From BD2-11 sp965115885 (GTDB lineage Bacteria > Gemmatimonadota > Gemmatimonadetes > Longimicrobiales > Gaopeijiaceae), in the NCBI GenBank assembly GCA_965115885.1, contig OZ220479.1, positions 1,860,001-1,924,000 of the forward strand: a stretch of DNA of 64,000 nucleotides, written 5' to 3'. The first letter of the stretch is position 1. Each line of letters opens with the position of its first letter. Positions 34,516 through 43,867 of the stretch are shown one piece after another. Under the pieces are notes generated by a model. That model searched no databases. It was not told where the DNA came from and saw nothing but the letters and a program-made list of their open reading frames with translations. Position numbers and translations under genes: made by a program.

Positions 34516-36474
34516 GTGGGCTTTCTGAACCCCCTCTTCCTCGCCGCCGCCGCCGCGGTCGCGGTCCCGCTGATCCTGCACCTGTTCCACCGCCACGAAC
34601 TCCGCCGCGTCCCCTTCCCCGCGTTGCGCTACCTTCTGCGCGCCACCCGCGATCACGCGCGCACCATACGCATCCGGCAACTCCTGCTCCTGCTCCTGAG
34701 GGTGGCCGTCTGCCTGCTCCTCGTGCTGGCGGGCAGCCGACTCCACTGGAGAGGCGCCGGGGGCACGCACCAGCCCACCGCGCTGGCGATCGTTCTCGAC
34801 AATTCGCTCAGCTCCGGGCTGGTCCAAGGGGAGTTGCGCGTACTCGACCAGCTCAAAGCTCTCGCTCTCGAGACCCTCGACGAGGCCGGGCCCGAGGATC
34901 GCATCTGGGTGATGCGAGCGGGGGAGCCGTGGGACGTGGCGGTCCCGGGGTCCCGGGCCGAGGCGCGCGCGCGGGTGCTCGAGAGCCGGGTGAGCGGCGG
35001 CCGGGGGGACTTGGCCGACGCCTTGGAGCGGGCGGGCACCCTCGTCTCGGCGGCACCGCTCGAGGAAGCCGAGATCCAGCTGCTCTCGGACCTGCAGGCC
35101 ACCGCGTTGGCGCGCGCCGCGCCCGTGGCGCTGCCCGCCGACGTGCGCCTCCTCGTGTACGAACCTCCGCCCTCGAGGCGGGACAACCGGTATCTGCGAC
35201 GGGTGGCGATCGGCGGGGGTCTCGCGCCCATGGCGAACGAGCGTTCCCAAGCGGCGATCGCGGTCGGAGGCGCCGACGGATCGACCGACACCCTGGCGTT
35301 GCGTCTCGTGGCGGACGGACGCACGGTCGGCGCCGCGACCGTCGCGGCGGGATCGGAGGCGCTGCTGGACGTGGGACCCTTCGCCGGGGGCGTGGCGAGC
35401 GGGTACGCGGAAATCGATCCGGACGCGTTGCGCGGCGACGACCGTCGCTATTTCTCGGTCGCGGTGCGGCCTCCGGCGCGGGTCTCCCTGCAGGGGGAGG
35501 GCGGCTTCTTCGTCGAGCAGGCGATCGAGGTGCTGGCCCGGGCGGGGCGCGCGCAATCGACGTCCGGCCCGGACGCGGAGGTCGTCGTCAGCGTGGGCGG
35601 CCAGGGGGTGGACGCGCGACCGGCGGGTTCCGCCGCGGTGATCCTGCCCCCTTCCGACGGCGCGATGCTCCCCGCGCTCAACCGCCGGCTCCTGTTGGCC
35701 GAGATCCCGTGGCGCTACGAGAGCGCGCTTCCCTCCGGGGAAGTCGGCGTGGCCGAGAGCCGCCTGCCGGTGAGCTTCGACGAGGTGATCGTCCGCCGTC
35801 GCTATCGCCTGGTGGCGGACGGCGAGGAGACCGAGGGACGGGTCCAAGCCCTCCTCGAGTCGGGCGAACCCTGGATCGTGACCGGAACGACCGAAGGCGG
35901 GCCCTACTTGCTGCTCGGTTCTCCGGTGGACGCCGAAGCCACGAACCTGACCGTGTCCGCTCCCATGCTGCCCCTGGTCGAGTGGATGGTCGCGCGCTGG
36001 CCCTTTCGGGACGCCCGCAGGGACTTCGCGGTCGGCGACGCGCTGGAGCTCCCCGACGGCGTGACCGCGGTGGGCGATCCGACCGGGGCGGTGACGCCGG
36101 CCGGGCCGTCCGCCCGGGTGATCGCGCGCGCGCCGGGGATCTACCGGCTCATGGCCGACGACTCCCTGGTACAACAGGTGGCGGTGAACCCGCCGGAAGC
36201 CGAGTCGATGCTCGAGCGGGCCTCCGAAGCCGCCCTGGGAGAGCTTCTGGGCGACGACCACGACCGGGTCGGCGCGTCGTCCTGGCGGCGTTCGGTTTTC
36301 GCCAGCAGGCAGGGCACGGAACTCTGGCGCTGGCTTCTGGCCGCCGCGCTGGCGCTCCTGCTCGCGGAATCCCGCGTGGGGGCGACCGGCCGCCGCGCCC
36401 GCGCACCGGGCGGCGCCATCCCCTCCGGGGCCCGAGGCCCCGCCGCCGCCGACCCCTCCCCGGGGGCCGGATGA
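34516..36474 (+). CDS. BatA-like membrane protein with vWA-type domain
   Basis: 652 residues. A GTG start opens the BatA N-terminal double-TM domain (GFLNPLFLAAAAAVAVPLIL, HLFHRHELRRVPFPALRYL, and a second helix LLLLLLRVAVCLLLVLAG). A vWA-like domain follows, with a MIDAS-like VLDNSLSSG, then long beta-rich extracytoplasmic parts and a C-terminal helix (LLAAALALLLAESRV). It is coupled with the DUF58 gene and overlaps mfd by ATGA. The family is thought to build or monitor envelope complexes; direct function is not established. Confidence 0.85.
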   Translation: MGFLNPLFLAAAAAVAVPLILHLFHRHELRRVPFPALRYLLRATRDHARTIRIRQLLLLLLRVAVCLLLVLAGSRLHWRGAGGTHQPTALAIVLDNSLSSGLVQGELRVLDQLKALALETLDEAGPEDRIWVMRAGEPWDVAVPGSRAEARARVLESRVSGGRGDLADALERAGTLVSAAPLEEAEIQLLSDLQATALARAAPVALPADVRLLVYEPPPSRRDNRYLRRVAIGGGLAPMANERSQAAIAVGGADGSTDTLALRLVADGRTVGAATVAAGSEALLDVGPFAGGVASGYAEIDPDALRGDDRRYFSVAVRPPARVSLQGEGGFFVEQAIEVLARAGRAQSTSGPDAEVVVSVGGQGVDARPAGSAAVILPPSDGAMLPALNRRLLLAEIPWRYESALPSGEVGVAESRLPVSFDEVIVRRRYRLVADGEETEGRVQALLESGEPWIVTGTTEGGPYLLLGSPVDAEATNLTVSAPMLPLVEWMVARWPFRDARRDFAVGDALELPDGVTAVGDPTGAVTPAGPSARVIARAPGIYRLMADDSLVQQVAVNPPEAESMLERASEAALGELLGDDHDRVGASSWRRSVFASRQGTELWRWLLAAALALLLAESRVGATGRRARAPGGAIPSGARGPAAADPSPGAG

Positions 36475-39400
36475 AGGCCGTCGGCAACGCCATCCTCGAT
36501 CCGGTCGAGGCGAGCGCGCCCTTCCGTTCCCTCCGGGCCCGGCTCCCCGAGGCGGGCCGGGAACTCCGTCTCGGCGGAGTCTCGGGGTCGCTGGGCAACG
36601 CCGCGCTGGCCGCGCTGGCGCGCGCCGCCCGGGACCGCGTGATCGTGCTCCTCGCCTCTTCCCCGGACCGGGCGACCTCCTCGGAGGCGGATCTGGAGGC
36701 GCTCGTCGGACCGGAATCGGTGGCGGCCTACCCCCAGCGCGAGGCGCTGCCCTACGAGAACGACGAATTCCACGTCGAGATCGAGGGCCGCCGGGTCGAA
36801 GCCGTGGAAGCGATCTTCGGCAACCGCTGCCGCCTCCTGGTCACCACGGCGCGCGCCGTACAGGAACGCGCCGTCTTCCCCGCCCGGCTCACCCGCCTGC
36901 ACCTCGCCCTGCGGACGGGCGACGGAGTCGGCCTGACCGCGCTCGCGGAGCGACTGCGGGAGCGCGGCTTCCGGAAGGTTCCGCTGGTGGAGGAAGTCGG
37001 CCAGTTCGCGGTGCGCGGCGGCATCGTGGACATCTTCTCCTTCGGCTCCCCCGACCCGGTGCGAATCGAGTTCCTGGGCGACGAGATCGCCTCCATGAGG
37101 CGCTTCGACGTCCTCGACCAGCGGTCGAAGGGGCCGGTCGCGGAGGTGCGCCTGCTCCCGGTCCGACTCGACGGCGGCGCGGAGGGGGACGCGCCCGGCG
37201 CGCCGCGGTCCGTGCTCGACCTGCTTCCCGAAGACACCCTGGTGGCGCGCTGGCCGGGAGAGGATCTCGAGGCCTCGGCGGACCGCACGTGGAGCGAGAT
37301 CGGGCGGCGCCACGCCGAAGCCGTCGAGGGAGGCGGCGATCCGCCGCCTCCGGACGCCGTCTGTCTCCGTCCCGACGAACTCCTCGAGCGGCTGACCGCC
37401 TTCCCCCGGCTCGCTCTCTCCTCCTCCGCGGCCGGGGACGTCTTCTTCGAATCGAGGCCGCCGCCGACCATCTCGCGCGACATGAACCGGCTGAAGGCCG
37501 TCCTCGACGAAGGTGCCGCGCACGGCGACCGGACCCTGATTCTCTGCGACAACGACGGGCAGATCCAACGCATGGAAGAGATCCTGGGCGGGCGGGCGCG
37601 CCTGCCCGAGGGCACCCAGCTCGCCGTGGGAGCGCTGAATCGGGGGTTCGCCCTCGACGACTCGGCCCCGCGACTGCGCGTCCTCACCGACCACGAGATC
37701 TTCATGCGCACGCGCCGCATCCGTCGGCGCCGACGCTTCCGCGGCTCCGCCTCGCTCGACAGCGTCGCGCAGCTCGCCCCGGGAGACACCGTCGTGCACA
37801 TGGACCACGGCATCGGCCGCTTCCGCGGACTGGAGCGCGTGACCATCGGCGGCGAGGAAATCGAGTCGATCCTGATCGAGTACGCGAGCGCCGAGTTCCT
37901 GCGCGTTCCCGTGCACCGACTCGATCTCATCGAGCGCTGGACGGGCGGCGCCGAAGAGGCGGAGCCTCCGCCGGTGCACCGCATCGGAGGGAAGCGCTGG
38001 AAGAACCTGCGCGCCCGCACCGAGCAGGCCATCCGCAAGGTCGCCGCCGAACTGCTCGAACTCTACGCCCGGCGGGAGATGGCCCCGGGACACGCTTTCG
38101 CCCCGGATTCGCGCTGGCAGAAGGAAATGGAATCCTCCTTCCTCTACGAGGACACGCGCGATCAGCGGCGCGCGGTCGAAGACGTCAAGAAGGACATGGA
38201 GGCGGCCACCCCGATGGACCGGCTGGTCTGCGGGGACGTGGGCTACGGCAAGACCGAGGTGGCCATTCGGGCCGCCTTCAAGGCGATCCAGGACGGCAAG
38301 CAGGTGGCCGTGCTGGCACCCACCACCGTGCTGGTCGAACAGCACGCGCGCACTTTCGGGGAACGCCTCGCCGACTATCCTGCGACCATCGGAGCGTTGA
38401 ACCGGTTCCGCACCCCGAAGGAGACGGCCCGCCTGCTGCGGGAGATCCGCGGCGGGGCGCTCGACATCGCCATCGGCACCCATCGCCTGCTGTCGAAGGA
38501 CGTGGCCTTCCGGGACCTCGGGCTCCTGATCGTCGACGAGGAGCAGCGATTCGGAGTGCGCCACAAGGAGCGCCTCAAGCGTCTGCGCGCCTCGGTCGAC
38601 GTGCTCACGCTCACGGCCACGCCCATCCCGCGCACCCTGCAACTCTCGCTCGCCGGCCTGCGCAACCTGTCGCTCATTCGCACGCCGCCGCGCGACCGGG
38701 TTCCCATCACCACCCACGTCGTCCCCTGGAACGAGCACATCCTGTACGACGGCCTCTGGCGGGAGCTCGACCGGGGCGGCCAGGTCTTCTTTCTGCACAA
38801 CCGCGTGCAGACCATCCACAACACGGCCGAGAAGGTGCGCGCGCTGGCGCCCGAAGCGCGCGTCGCCGTCGCCCACGGGCAGATGGGAGGCAAGCGGCTG
38901 GACGAGGTCATGCTCGGCTTCGTGAACGGCGATCTGGACGTGCTGGTCTGCACCGCCATCATCGAGAACGGCCTCGACGTGCCCAACGCCAACACGCTGA
39001 TCGTCGACCGAGCCCACAGCTTCGGGCTCGCGCAGCTCTACCAGATCCGCGGTCGGGTGGGGCGCTCCGACCGCCACGCGCATTGCTATCTGGTGGTTCC
39101 CGACGGCATTTCCAGGGACGCCATGCGGCGCGTGCGGGTGCTCGAGCGCCACACCGATCTGGGCAGCGGCTACGCCGTGGCCATGCACGACTTGGAGCTG
39201 CGCGGCGCCGGCAACCTTCTGGGAGAGGACCAGTCGGGGTACGCACAAGCCGTCGGCGTCGACACCTACATGCGCCTCCTGCGCAAAACCGTGGAGCGGA
39301 TGAAGCGGGGAGCCGACGAGGAACCCGAGCCGCGCGACCCCGAAATCTCCTTGGATGGATCGGCCTACCTTCCGGACGACTACGTGTCCGACTCCGGGCA

Positions 39401-39788
39401 GAAACTCCACCTCTACCGGCGGCTGTCGCGCATCGCCGCCCGGACCGAGCTGGACGAGTTCGGCGCCGAGCTGCGCGACCGCTTCGGGACGTTGCCGCCT
39501 CCGGCGCACCGTCTGCTCGACGGCCGCATGCTGCGCCTGCTGGGCCGCAGGATCGGCCTCCAGCGCATCCTGGTGCGCGAGCGAAGCGCGCGTCTCACCT
39601 TCCGCGACGACACGGTGCCCCGCCTGGCCGCGATCGAGAGGCCGTTCCGGAATCGGATGGTCTCGGTGGAAGTGCGCAGGATGTCCCCCCTGTCGCTCGT
39701 GCTCCGGCAGGAGGGGGCGGATCCGCTGACCGCGACCTTGATCCGCGCGCTGGACCGGCTGTCGGACGACCGCGCCCAGGCCGCCTGA
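36471..39788 (+). CDS. mfd: Transcription-repair coupling factor
   Basis: 1105 residues. The UvrB-homology N-terminus (YPQREALPYENDEFHVEIEG), the RNA-polymerase-interacting segment (GDTVVHMDHGIGRFRGLERV), and the RecG-like translocase core are in order. The core includes Walker A CGDVGYGKTEVAIRAAFKA, DEEQRFGVRHKERLK, TATPIPRTLQLSLAGLR, and IRGRVGRSDRHAHCYL. A TRCF domain closes it. Mfd displaces stalled RNA polymerase and recruits UvrA. It is slightly shorter than the usual 1150 residues but all motifs are present. Its ATG overlaps the upstream stop. Confidence 0.98.
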   Translation: MKAVGNAILDPVEASAPFRSLRARLPEAGRELRLGGVSGSLGNAALAALARAARDRVIVLLASSPDRATSSEADLEALVGPESVAAYPQREALPYENDEFHVEIEGRRVEAVEAIFGNRCRLLVTTARAVQERAVFPARLTRLHLALRTGDGVGLTALAERLRERGFRKVPLVEEVGQFAVRGGIVDIFSFGSPDPVRIEFLGDEIASMRRFDVLDQRSKGPVAEVRLLPVRLDGGAEGDAPGAPRSVLDLLPEDTLVARWPGEDLEASADRTWSEIGRRHAEAVEGGGDPPPPDAVCLRPDELLERLTAFPRLALSSSAAGDVFFESRPPPTISRDMNRLKAVLDEGAAHGDRTLILCDNDGQIQRMEEILGGRARLPEGTQLAVGALNRGFALDDSAPRLRVLTDHEIFMRTRRIRRRRRFRGSASLDSVAQLAPGDTVVHMDHGIGRFRGLERVTIGGEEIESILIEYASAEFLRVPVHRLDLIERWTGGAEEAEPPPVHRIGGKRWKNLRARTEQAIRKVAAELLELYARREMAPGHAFAPDSRWQKEMESSFLYEDTRDQRRAVEDVKKDMEAATPMDRLVCGDVGYGKTEVAIRAAFKAIQDGKQVAVLAPTTVLVEQHARTFGERLADYPATIGALNRFRTPKETARLLREIRGGALDIAIGTHRLLSKDVAFRDLGLLIVDEEQRFGVRHKERLKRLRASVDVLTLTATPIPRTLQLSLAGLRNLSLIRTPPRDRVPITTHVVPWNEHILYDGLWRELDRGGQVFFLHNRVQTIHNTAEKVRALAPEARVAVAHGQMGGKRLDEVMLGFVNGDLDVLVCTAIIENGLDVPNANTLIVDRAHSFGLAQLYQIRGRVGRSDRHAHCYLVVPDGISRDAMRRVRVLERHTDLGSGYAVAMHDLELRGAGNLLGEDQSGYAQAVGVDTYMRLLRKTVERMKRGADEEPEPRDPEISLDGSAYLPDDYVSDSGQKLHLYRRLSRIAARTELDEFGAELRDRFGTLPPPAHRLLDGRMLRLLGRRIGLQRILVRERSARLTFRDDTVPRLAAIERPFRNRMVSVEVRRMSPLSLVLRQEGADPLTATLIRALDRLSDDRAQAA

Positions 39789-39858
39789 GACGACCCTGCG
39801 GGCGCGCAAGGGACGCGAACGCTATCTTGAGCGCATGCACGACCATCGGGAGCGAACC

Positions 39859-41319
39859 ATGAACCATCCTGCGCGCGGCGTCCCGCGGGCCTTGGGCGTC
39901 CTCTGCCTCGGCGCGCTGCCCGCACTCGGGGGGTGCGGCGACGTGGCCGCGAACGGCGAGGTCGTCGCGCGGGCCGTCGGCTACGAGCTGTCGGTGGACG
40001 AGGCCGCCGATCTGCTCGCGCGCCAAGCGCAACTCCCCGACCAGGCGGACGTGGTGCGGGCCATCGCCAACCTGTGGATCGACTACGTTCTGTTCGCCGT
40101 GGCCGCCTCCGAGGATTCCACCTTCCAGGACATCGACCTGGGACCGCTGGTGCGGCAGGAGGTCGAACAGCTGCTGGTGGCACGTCTGCGCGAGCGCGTG
40201 ATCCAGGTGGACACCGTCTTCACGGAGGAGGAATTGCGGCGGATCTACGAGGACCGGGCGGCCGGGGTGGAGGTGCGCGCCCGTCACATCCTCCTCCCGC
40301 TCGCCCGGGATGCGGACGCCGCCACCGTCGACAGCGTCCTGGAGTTCGCCGGCGGCTTGCGCGAGCGGATCCTGGCCGGCGAGGAATTCGCCGCCCTGGC
40401 CGGAGAATTCAGCCAGGACCCCGGAAGCGCGGGTCAAGGGGGCGACTTGGGCTTCTTCCGGCGCGGCCAGATGGTTCCGGCCTTCGACTCGGCGGCATTC
40501 TCGCTCGCGCCCGGGGAGGTGAGCGATCCCGTGCGCACCGGCTTCGGAGTCCACGTCCTGAGGGTCGAGGAACGGACCCGGACCCCGTTCGAGGAAGCGC
40601 GTTCGCAGTTCGAGCCCCAGCTCAAGCTCGGCATCGTGAGCGAGGCCGAGGAAGCCTACTTGGCGCGCGTCATGGGCCGCGCCGGAATGGAGCCCGCCGA
40701 CGGGGCCGCCGAGATCGCCCGCCAGCTGGCCGCCCGGCCCGGCCAGCGCCTCAGCCGCCGCGCCGGCGGGCGCGAACTCTTCCGCTTCGAGGAGGGCGCG
40801 TACACTGCGGCGGATTTCCAGCGCTTCCTGATCGAGCAGGGGCCGCCCTTCCGCGCTCAGGTGCGCAACGCCGACGACGAACGGATCGTCGGTCTTCTGG
40901 GCACCCTCGCCCAGAGCAAGGTGCTGGTGAACGAGGCGGAGCGGGCCGGCATCTCCCTCGGCGAGGCCGAGCGGGACTCGCTGCTCACGGTCGCCCGCAC
41001 CGGCTTCACGCGCGCGGCCCGCACCTTGGAGCTGACTTCTCCGGCCGAGACGGAAGGCGAGGCGGCGCGCGACGAAGTCGAGGTCGTCGTGCGCGGCCTG
41101 ATGCAGCGCATCCTCGACGGGGACGAGGACGTTCCGGCCCTCGGGCATCTCTCGCTGGCGCTGCGCGAGCACTACCGCGCCGACGTGAACGAGAGCTCCT
41201 TCTACGCCGTGACCCAGCGCACCAGCGAGTTCAGGGTGATCCGGAGTCGCTCCCAGCCGGTCCAGCCCCCGGACTCGCAACCCGCAGCCCCGAACGCGCC
41301 TCCGCCCGACGCTCGTTGA
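39859..41319 (+). CDS. Parvulin-type peptidyl-prolyl isomerase lipoprotein
   Basis: 486 residues from ATG 39859 (GGGAG upstream; an in-frame ATG at 39835 is an alternative). Lipobox LPALGGCGD. A SurA-like N-terminal helical region is followed by a parvulin domain: VRARHILLPLARDADA, EFSQDPGSAGQGGDLGFF, AFSLAPGEVSDPVRTGFGVH. The long C-terminal helical region (DFQRFLIEQGPPF) has a second chaperone-like part. It probably folds outer-membrane or exported proteins. A second foldase gene follows, the two perhaps dividing clients. Confidence 0.9.
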   Translation: MNHPARGVPRALGVLCLGALPALGGCGDVAANGEVVARAVGYELSVDEAADLLARQAQLPDQADVVRAIANLWIDYVLFAVAASEDSTFQDIDLGPLVRQEVEQLLVARLRERVIQVDTVFTEEELRRIYEDRAAGVEVRARHILLPLARDADAATVDSVLEFAGGLRERILAGEEFAALAGEFSQDPGSAGQGGDLGFFRRGQMVPAFDSAAFSLAPGEVSDPVRTGFGVHVLRVEERTRTPFEEARSQFEPQLKLGIVSEAEEAYLARVMGRAGMEPADGAAEIARQLAARPGQRLSRRAGGRELFRFEEGAYTAADFQRFLIEQGPPFRAQVRNADDERIVGLLGTLAQSKVLVNEAERAGISLGEAERDSLLTVARTGFTRAARTLELTSPAETEGEAARDEVEVVVRGLMQRILDGDEDVPALGHLSLALREHYRADVNESSFYAVTQRTSEFRVIRSRSQPVQPPDSQPAAPNAPPPDAR

Positions 41320-41483
41320 GCGGGCGGCGATCGATGCCGAAGCCGGAGTCCGCGCCTCGCCGGAATTCCGTGGCCCCGCGAGGCGGAACCGGAACCCTCC
41401 GCTCGCGGAGGGTTTACCCGGAAACGGGCCGCCGCGGACTCCGCCTCTTCCCCGATCCCCAGGCATCCGAAGGTCGACACGGC

Positions 41484-42878
41484 ATGGCGAAGCTCTCTCT
41501 TCCGGTTTTCGTCCGTTCCGCGGCACGGGCCCCGTTCCTCCTCGCGCCGCTCTTCGTCCCCGGGACGGCGCGAACGCAGCAGCCGGACCAAGTCCTGGAA
41601 GTCGTCGACGGCATCGTGGCGATCGCGGGCGACTCGGTGATCCTGCGCTCCGAGGTGCAGGAACGGATGCTTCAGATGCGCGCCGGCGGGACGCCCATGC
41701 CGGAGGATCCGGCGGGCGTCATGCAGCTTCAGGACGAGATCGTCGAGTCCCTGGTCAACGAACAGCTCCTCCTGCAGGCGGCCGAGCGCGACAGCTCCAT
41801 CGTCGTGTCCGACGAGGAGCTGGAAGCCATCGTTCAGCAGGACCTCGACGAGCGCATACGCAACCTGGGAGGAACGGGGGAGCTGGTGTCCCTGCTCGCC
41901 GAGCAGGGGCTGAACCTGACCAGCTACCGGGAAATGCTCAAGGAACAGGCGCGCCGACAGCGCCTGCAGTCGCTCTGGGTGGGCAGCAGGCGCGCGGACG
42001 TCGGTCCCGTCGCGGTGACCGAGGGAGAGGTGCGCGAATTCATCGACGCGCAGCGCGACCAGCTGCCCAAGCGCCCGGCCTCCATCGTCTTCCGCCAAGT
42101 CCTGGTGCGCGCCGAACCCTCCGACTCCACCCGAGAGGCGGCTCGACTGGAAGCCGAGCGTCTGCTGGGACTCGTCAACGAGGGGGAGGACTTCGAGGAA
42201 CTCGCGCGCCGCCATTCCCAGGACCCGTCGAGCCGGGACCAGGGCGGAGACCTGGGGTGGTTCCCCCGCGGGCGCATGGTGCGCGAATTCGAGGACGCCG
42301 CCTTCGGCATGTTCCAGGAAGGGCAAGTGAGCGACGTCGTCGAGACCGACTTCGGCGCGCACGTCATCCGCGTCGACCGCATCAGCCTGGGGGAGCGCAA
42401 GGCGCGGCACATCCTCATCACCGCGGAGACCAACGCGGCCGACGAAGAGGCCGCTCGGGCGCTGGCGGGCGAGATCCTCGAGCGGGCGCGCGCCGGCGAA
42501 TCCATGCGGGCGCTTCACGAAGAGCACGGCTACAAGGCGCAGCCGCCGTTGGACTCGCTCCAAGTCTTCACTCCCCAGCTCGGCTCGCTTCCCCCGGGAT
42601 ACGTGACCCAGATCGGATCCGCGGCGACGGGGGACGTGGTCGGCCCCATCGAGTTCGACGACCGGGGCAAGGTGTTCGCGGTGGTCAAGATTCTCGAGAC
42701 GCGCCCCGAAGGCGACTACACCTACGACGATCTGCGGGCCCGCGTGGAGGACCAGTTGCGCGAATCCAAAGTGCTCGACGAGATCATCGAGGAGTTGCGC
42801 GCGCGGGCGCACGTCGAGCGTCGCCCGTGGTCGGTCCGGCGCGATCTCCCGCCGCGCGCGGGACCCCGGCCGAGGTGA
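41484..42878 (+). CDS. surA: SurA-like periplasmic foldase with two parvulin domains
   Basis: 464 residues. ATG 41484 starts a signal peptide (SAARAPFLLAPLFVPGTART). The SurA N-domain is clear (VVDGIVAIAGDSVILRSEVQ, EIVESLVNEQLLLQAAERD). Parvulin domain one (VFRQVLVRAEPS, HSQDPSSRDQGGDLGWFPRG, DFGAHVIRVDRI) is well kept, and domain two (ARHILITAETN...) is more degenerate. SurA escorts outer-membrane proteins through the periplasm. It overlaps pdxA by GTGA, an arrangement also known in proteobacteria (surA-pdxA). Confidence 0.92.
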   Translation: MAKLSLPVFVRSAARAPFLLAPLFVPGTARTQQPDQVLEVVDGIVAIAGDSVILRSEVQERMLQMRAGGTPMPEDPAGVMQLQDEIVESLVNEQLLLQAAERDSSIVVSDEELEAIVQQDLDERIRNLGGTGELVSLLAEQGLNLTSYREMLKEQARRQRLQSLWVGSRRADVGPVAVTEGEVREFIDAQRDQLPKRPASIVFRQVLVRAEPSDSTREAARLEAERLLGLVNEGEDFEELARRHSQDPSSRDQGGDLGWFPRGRMVREFEDAAFGMFQEGQVSDVVETDFGAHVIRVDRISLGERKARHILITAETNAADEEAARALAGEILERARAGESMRALHEEHGYKAQPPLDSLQVFTPQLGSLPPGYVTQIGSAATGDVVGPIEFDDRGKVFAVVKILETRPEGDYTYDDLRARVEDQLRESKVLDEIIEELRARAHVERRPWSVRRDLPPRAGPRPR

Positions 42879-43867
42879 GTCGCGCGACGGCTCCGCCCCG
42901 GCGGCTCGTCGCGACCCTGGGCGATCCGCGCGGCATCGGACCCGAAGTGATGTCGATGGCCGCCCGCCGCTTCGCGGACGAGGACCCGGACGCGGAGTTG
43001 CTCCTGCTCGGGCCGCAGGGAGCGGATCCGGGCGTGGGCCGATACCGCTCCGTCGGCCGATGGGACGGCACCGGATCCGGCGCGGGAAAGATCGCGCTCG
43101 CGGCGCTCGAGACGGGCGTCCGGATGGCGATGGCGGGAGAGGTGGCCGGAATCGTGACCGGACCGGTGCACAAGCCCGCCTTGCGGGAGGCGGGAATCCG
43201 CCATCCCGGCCAGACCGAGTTGCTCGCGGCGCTCGCCGGGGAAGAGGAGCCGGGGATGCTCATGTGCGCCGAGCGGACTCGTCTCGGGGCTTCCCTGCGG
43301 GTTCTTCTGGCCACCCGGCACATCGCGCTGGCCGAGGTCGCCGAACGGGTCACCGCGGCCGTGCTGATCCGGCAGACCCGCCTTCTGCTGACCGGGTTGC
43401 GGGCGGATTGGGCGATCGCCGAGCCGCGGGTCGCGCTGTGCGCCCTCAACCCCCACGCCTCCGACGGCGGGCTCTTCGGAAACGAGGAGGAGCGGGTGTA
43501 CGCGCCCGCCCTCGAGGCGCTGGCGCGCGAGAGCGGAACGGTGGTCGGGCCGCTTCCCGCCGACACCGTCTTCGTGCGCGCGCTCCGGGGCGAATTCGAC
43601 GCGGTGGTCGCCCCCTATCACGACGTGGCGATGGCGGCCTTCAAAACGGTTTCGTTCGGCTCCGGGGTGAACGTCACCCTGGGGTTGCCCTTCGTGCGCA
43701 CTTCTCCCGATCACGGCACGGCCTTCGACATCGCCGGACGCGGGATCGCGGACTCCGCCTCCGCCTTGGCGGCGATGCGCCTCGCAAGCCGCATCGCCGC
43801 CAACCGGACGGCCGCTTCCCGGAGCGGAGGAGACGGCGGCCCCGCCGCGCACTCCGCGACTTCGTGA
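42875..43867 (+). CDS. pdxA: 4-hydroxythreonine-4-phosphate dehydrogenase
   Basis: 330 residues from a GTG overlapping the surA stop. PdxA marks: LVATLGDPRGIGPEV, VTGPVHKPALREAGIRHPGQTE, metal-site His in the GQTE and APYHDVAMAAFK regions, and PFVRTSPDHGTAFDIAG (third ligand His). The enzyme makes 3-amino-2-oxopropyl phosphate for pyridoxal-5-phosphate synthesis by the DXP-dependent route. Many PLP enzymes in this window would use the product. The TGA overlaps the next GTG start. Confidence 0.96.
   Translation: MSRATAPPRRLVATLGDPRGIGPEVMSMAARRFADEDPDAELLLLGPQGADPGVGRYRSVGRWDGTGSGAGKIALAALETGVRMAMAGEVAGIVTGPVHKPALREAGIRHPGQTELLAALAGEEEPGMLMCAERTRLGASLRVLLATRHIALAEVAERVTAAVLIRQTRLLLTGLRADWAIAEPRVALCALNPHASDGGLFGNEEERVYAPALEALARESGTVVGPLPADTVFVRALRGEFDAVVAPYHDVAMAAFKTVSFGSGVNVTLGLPFVRTSPDHGTAFDIAGRGIADSASALAAMRLASRIAANRTAASRSGGDGGPAAHSATS

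Noticed and set aside
32682..39788. A 2368-codon plus-strand frame
   Set aside because: It runs in the wrong frame through DUF58 and BatA-like genes; only the mfd part from 36471 is real.
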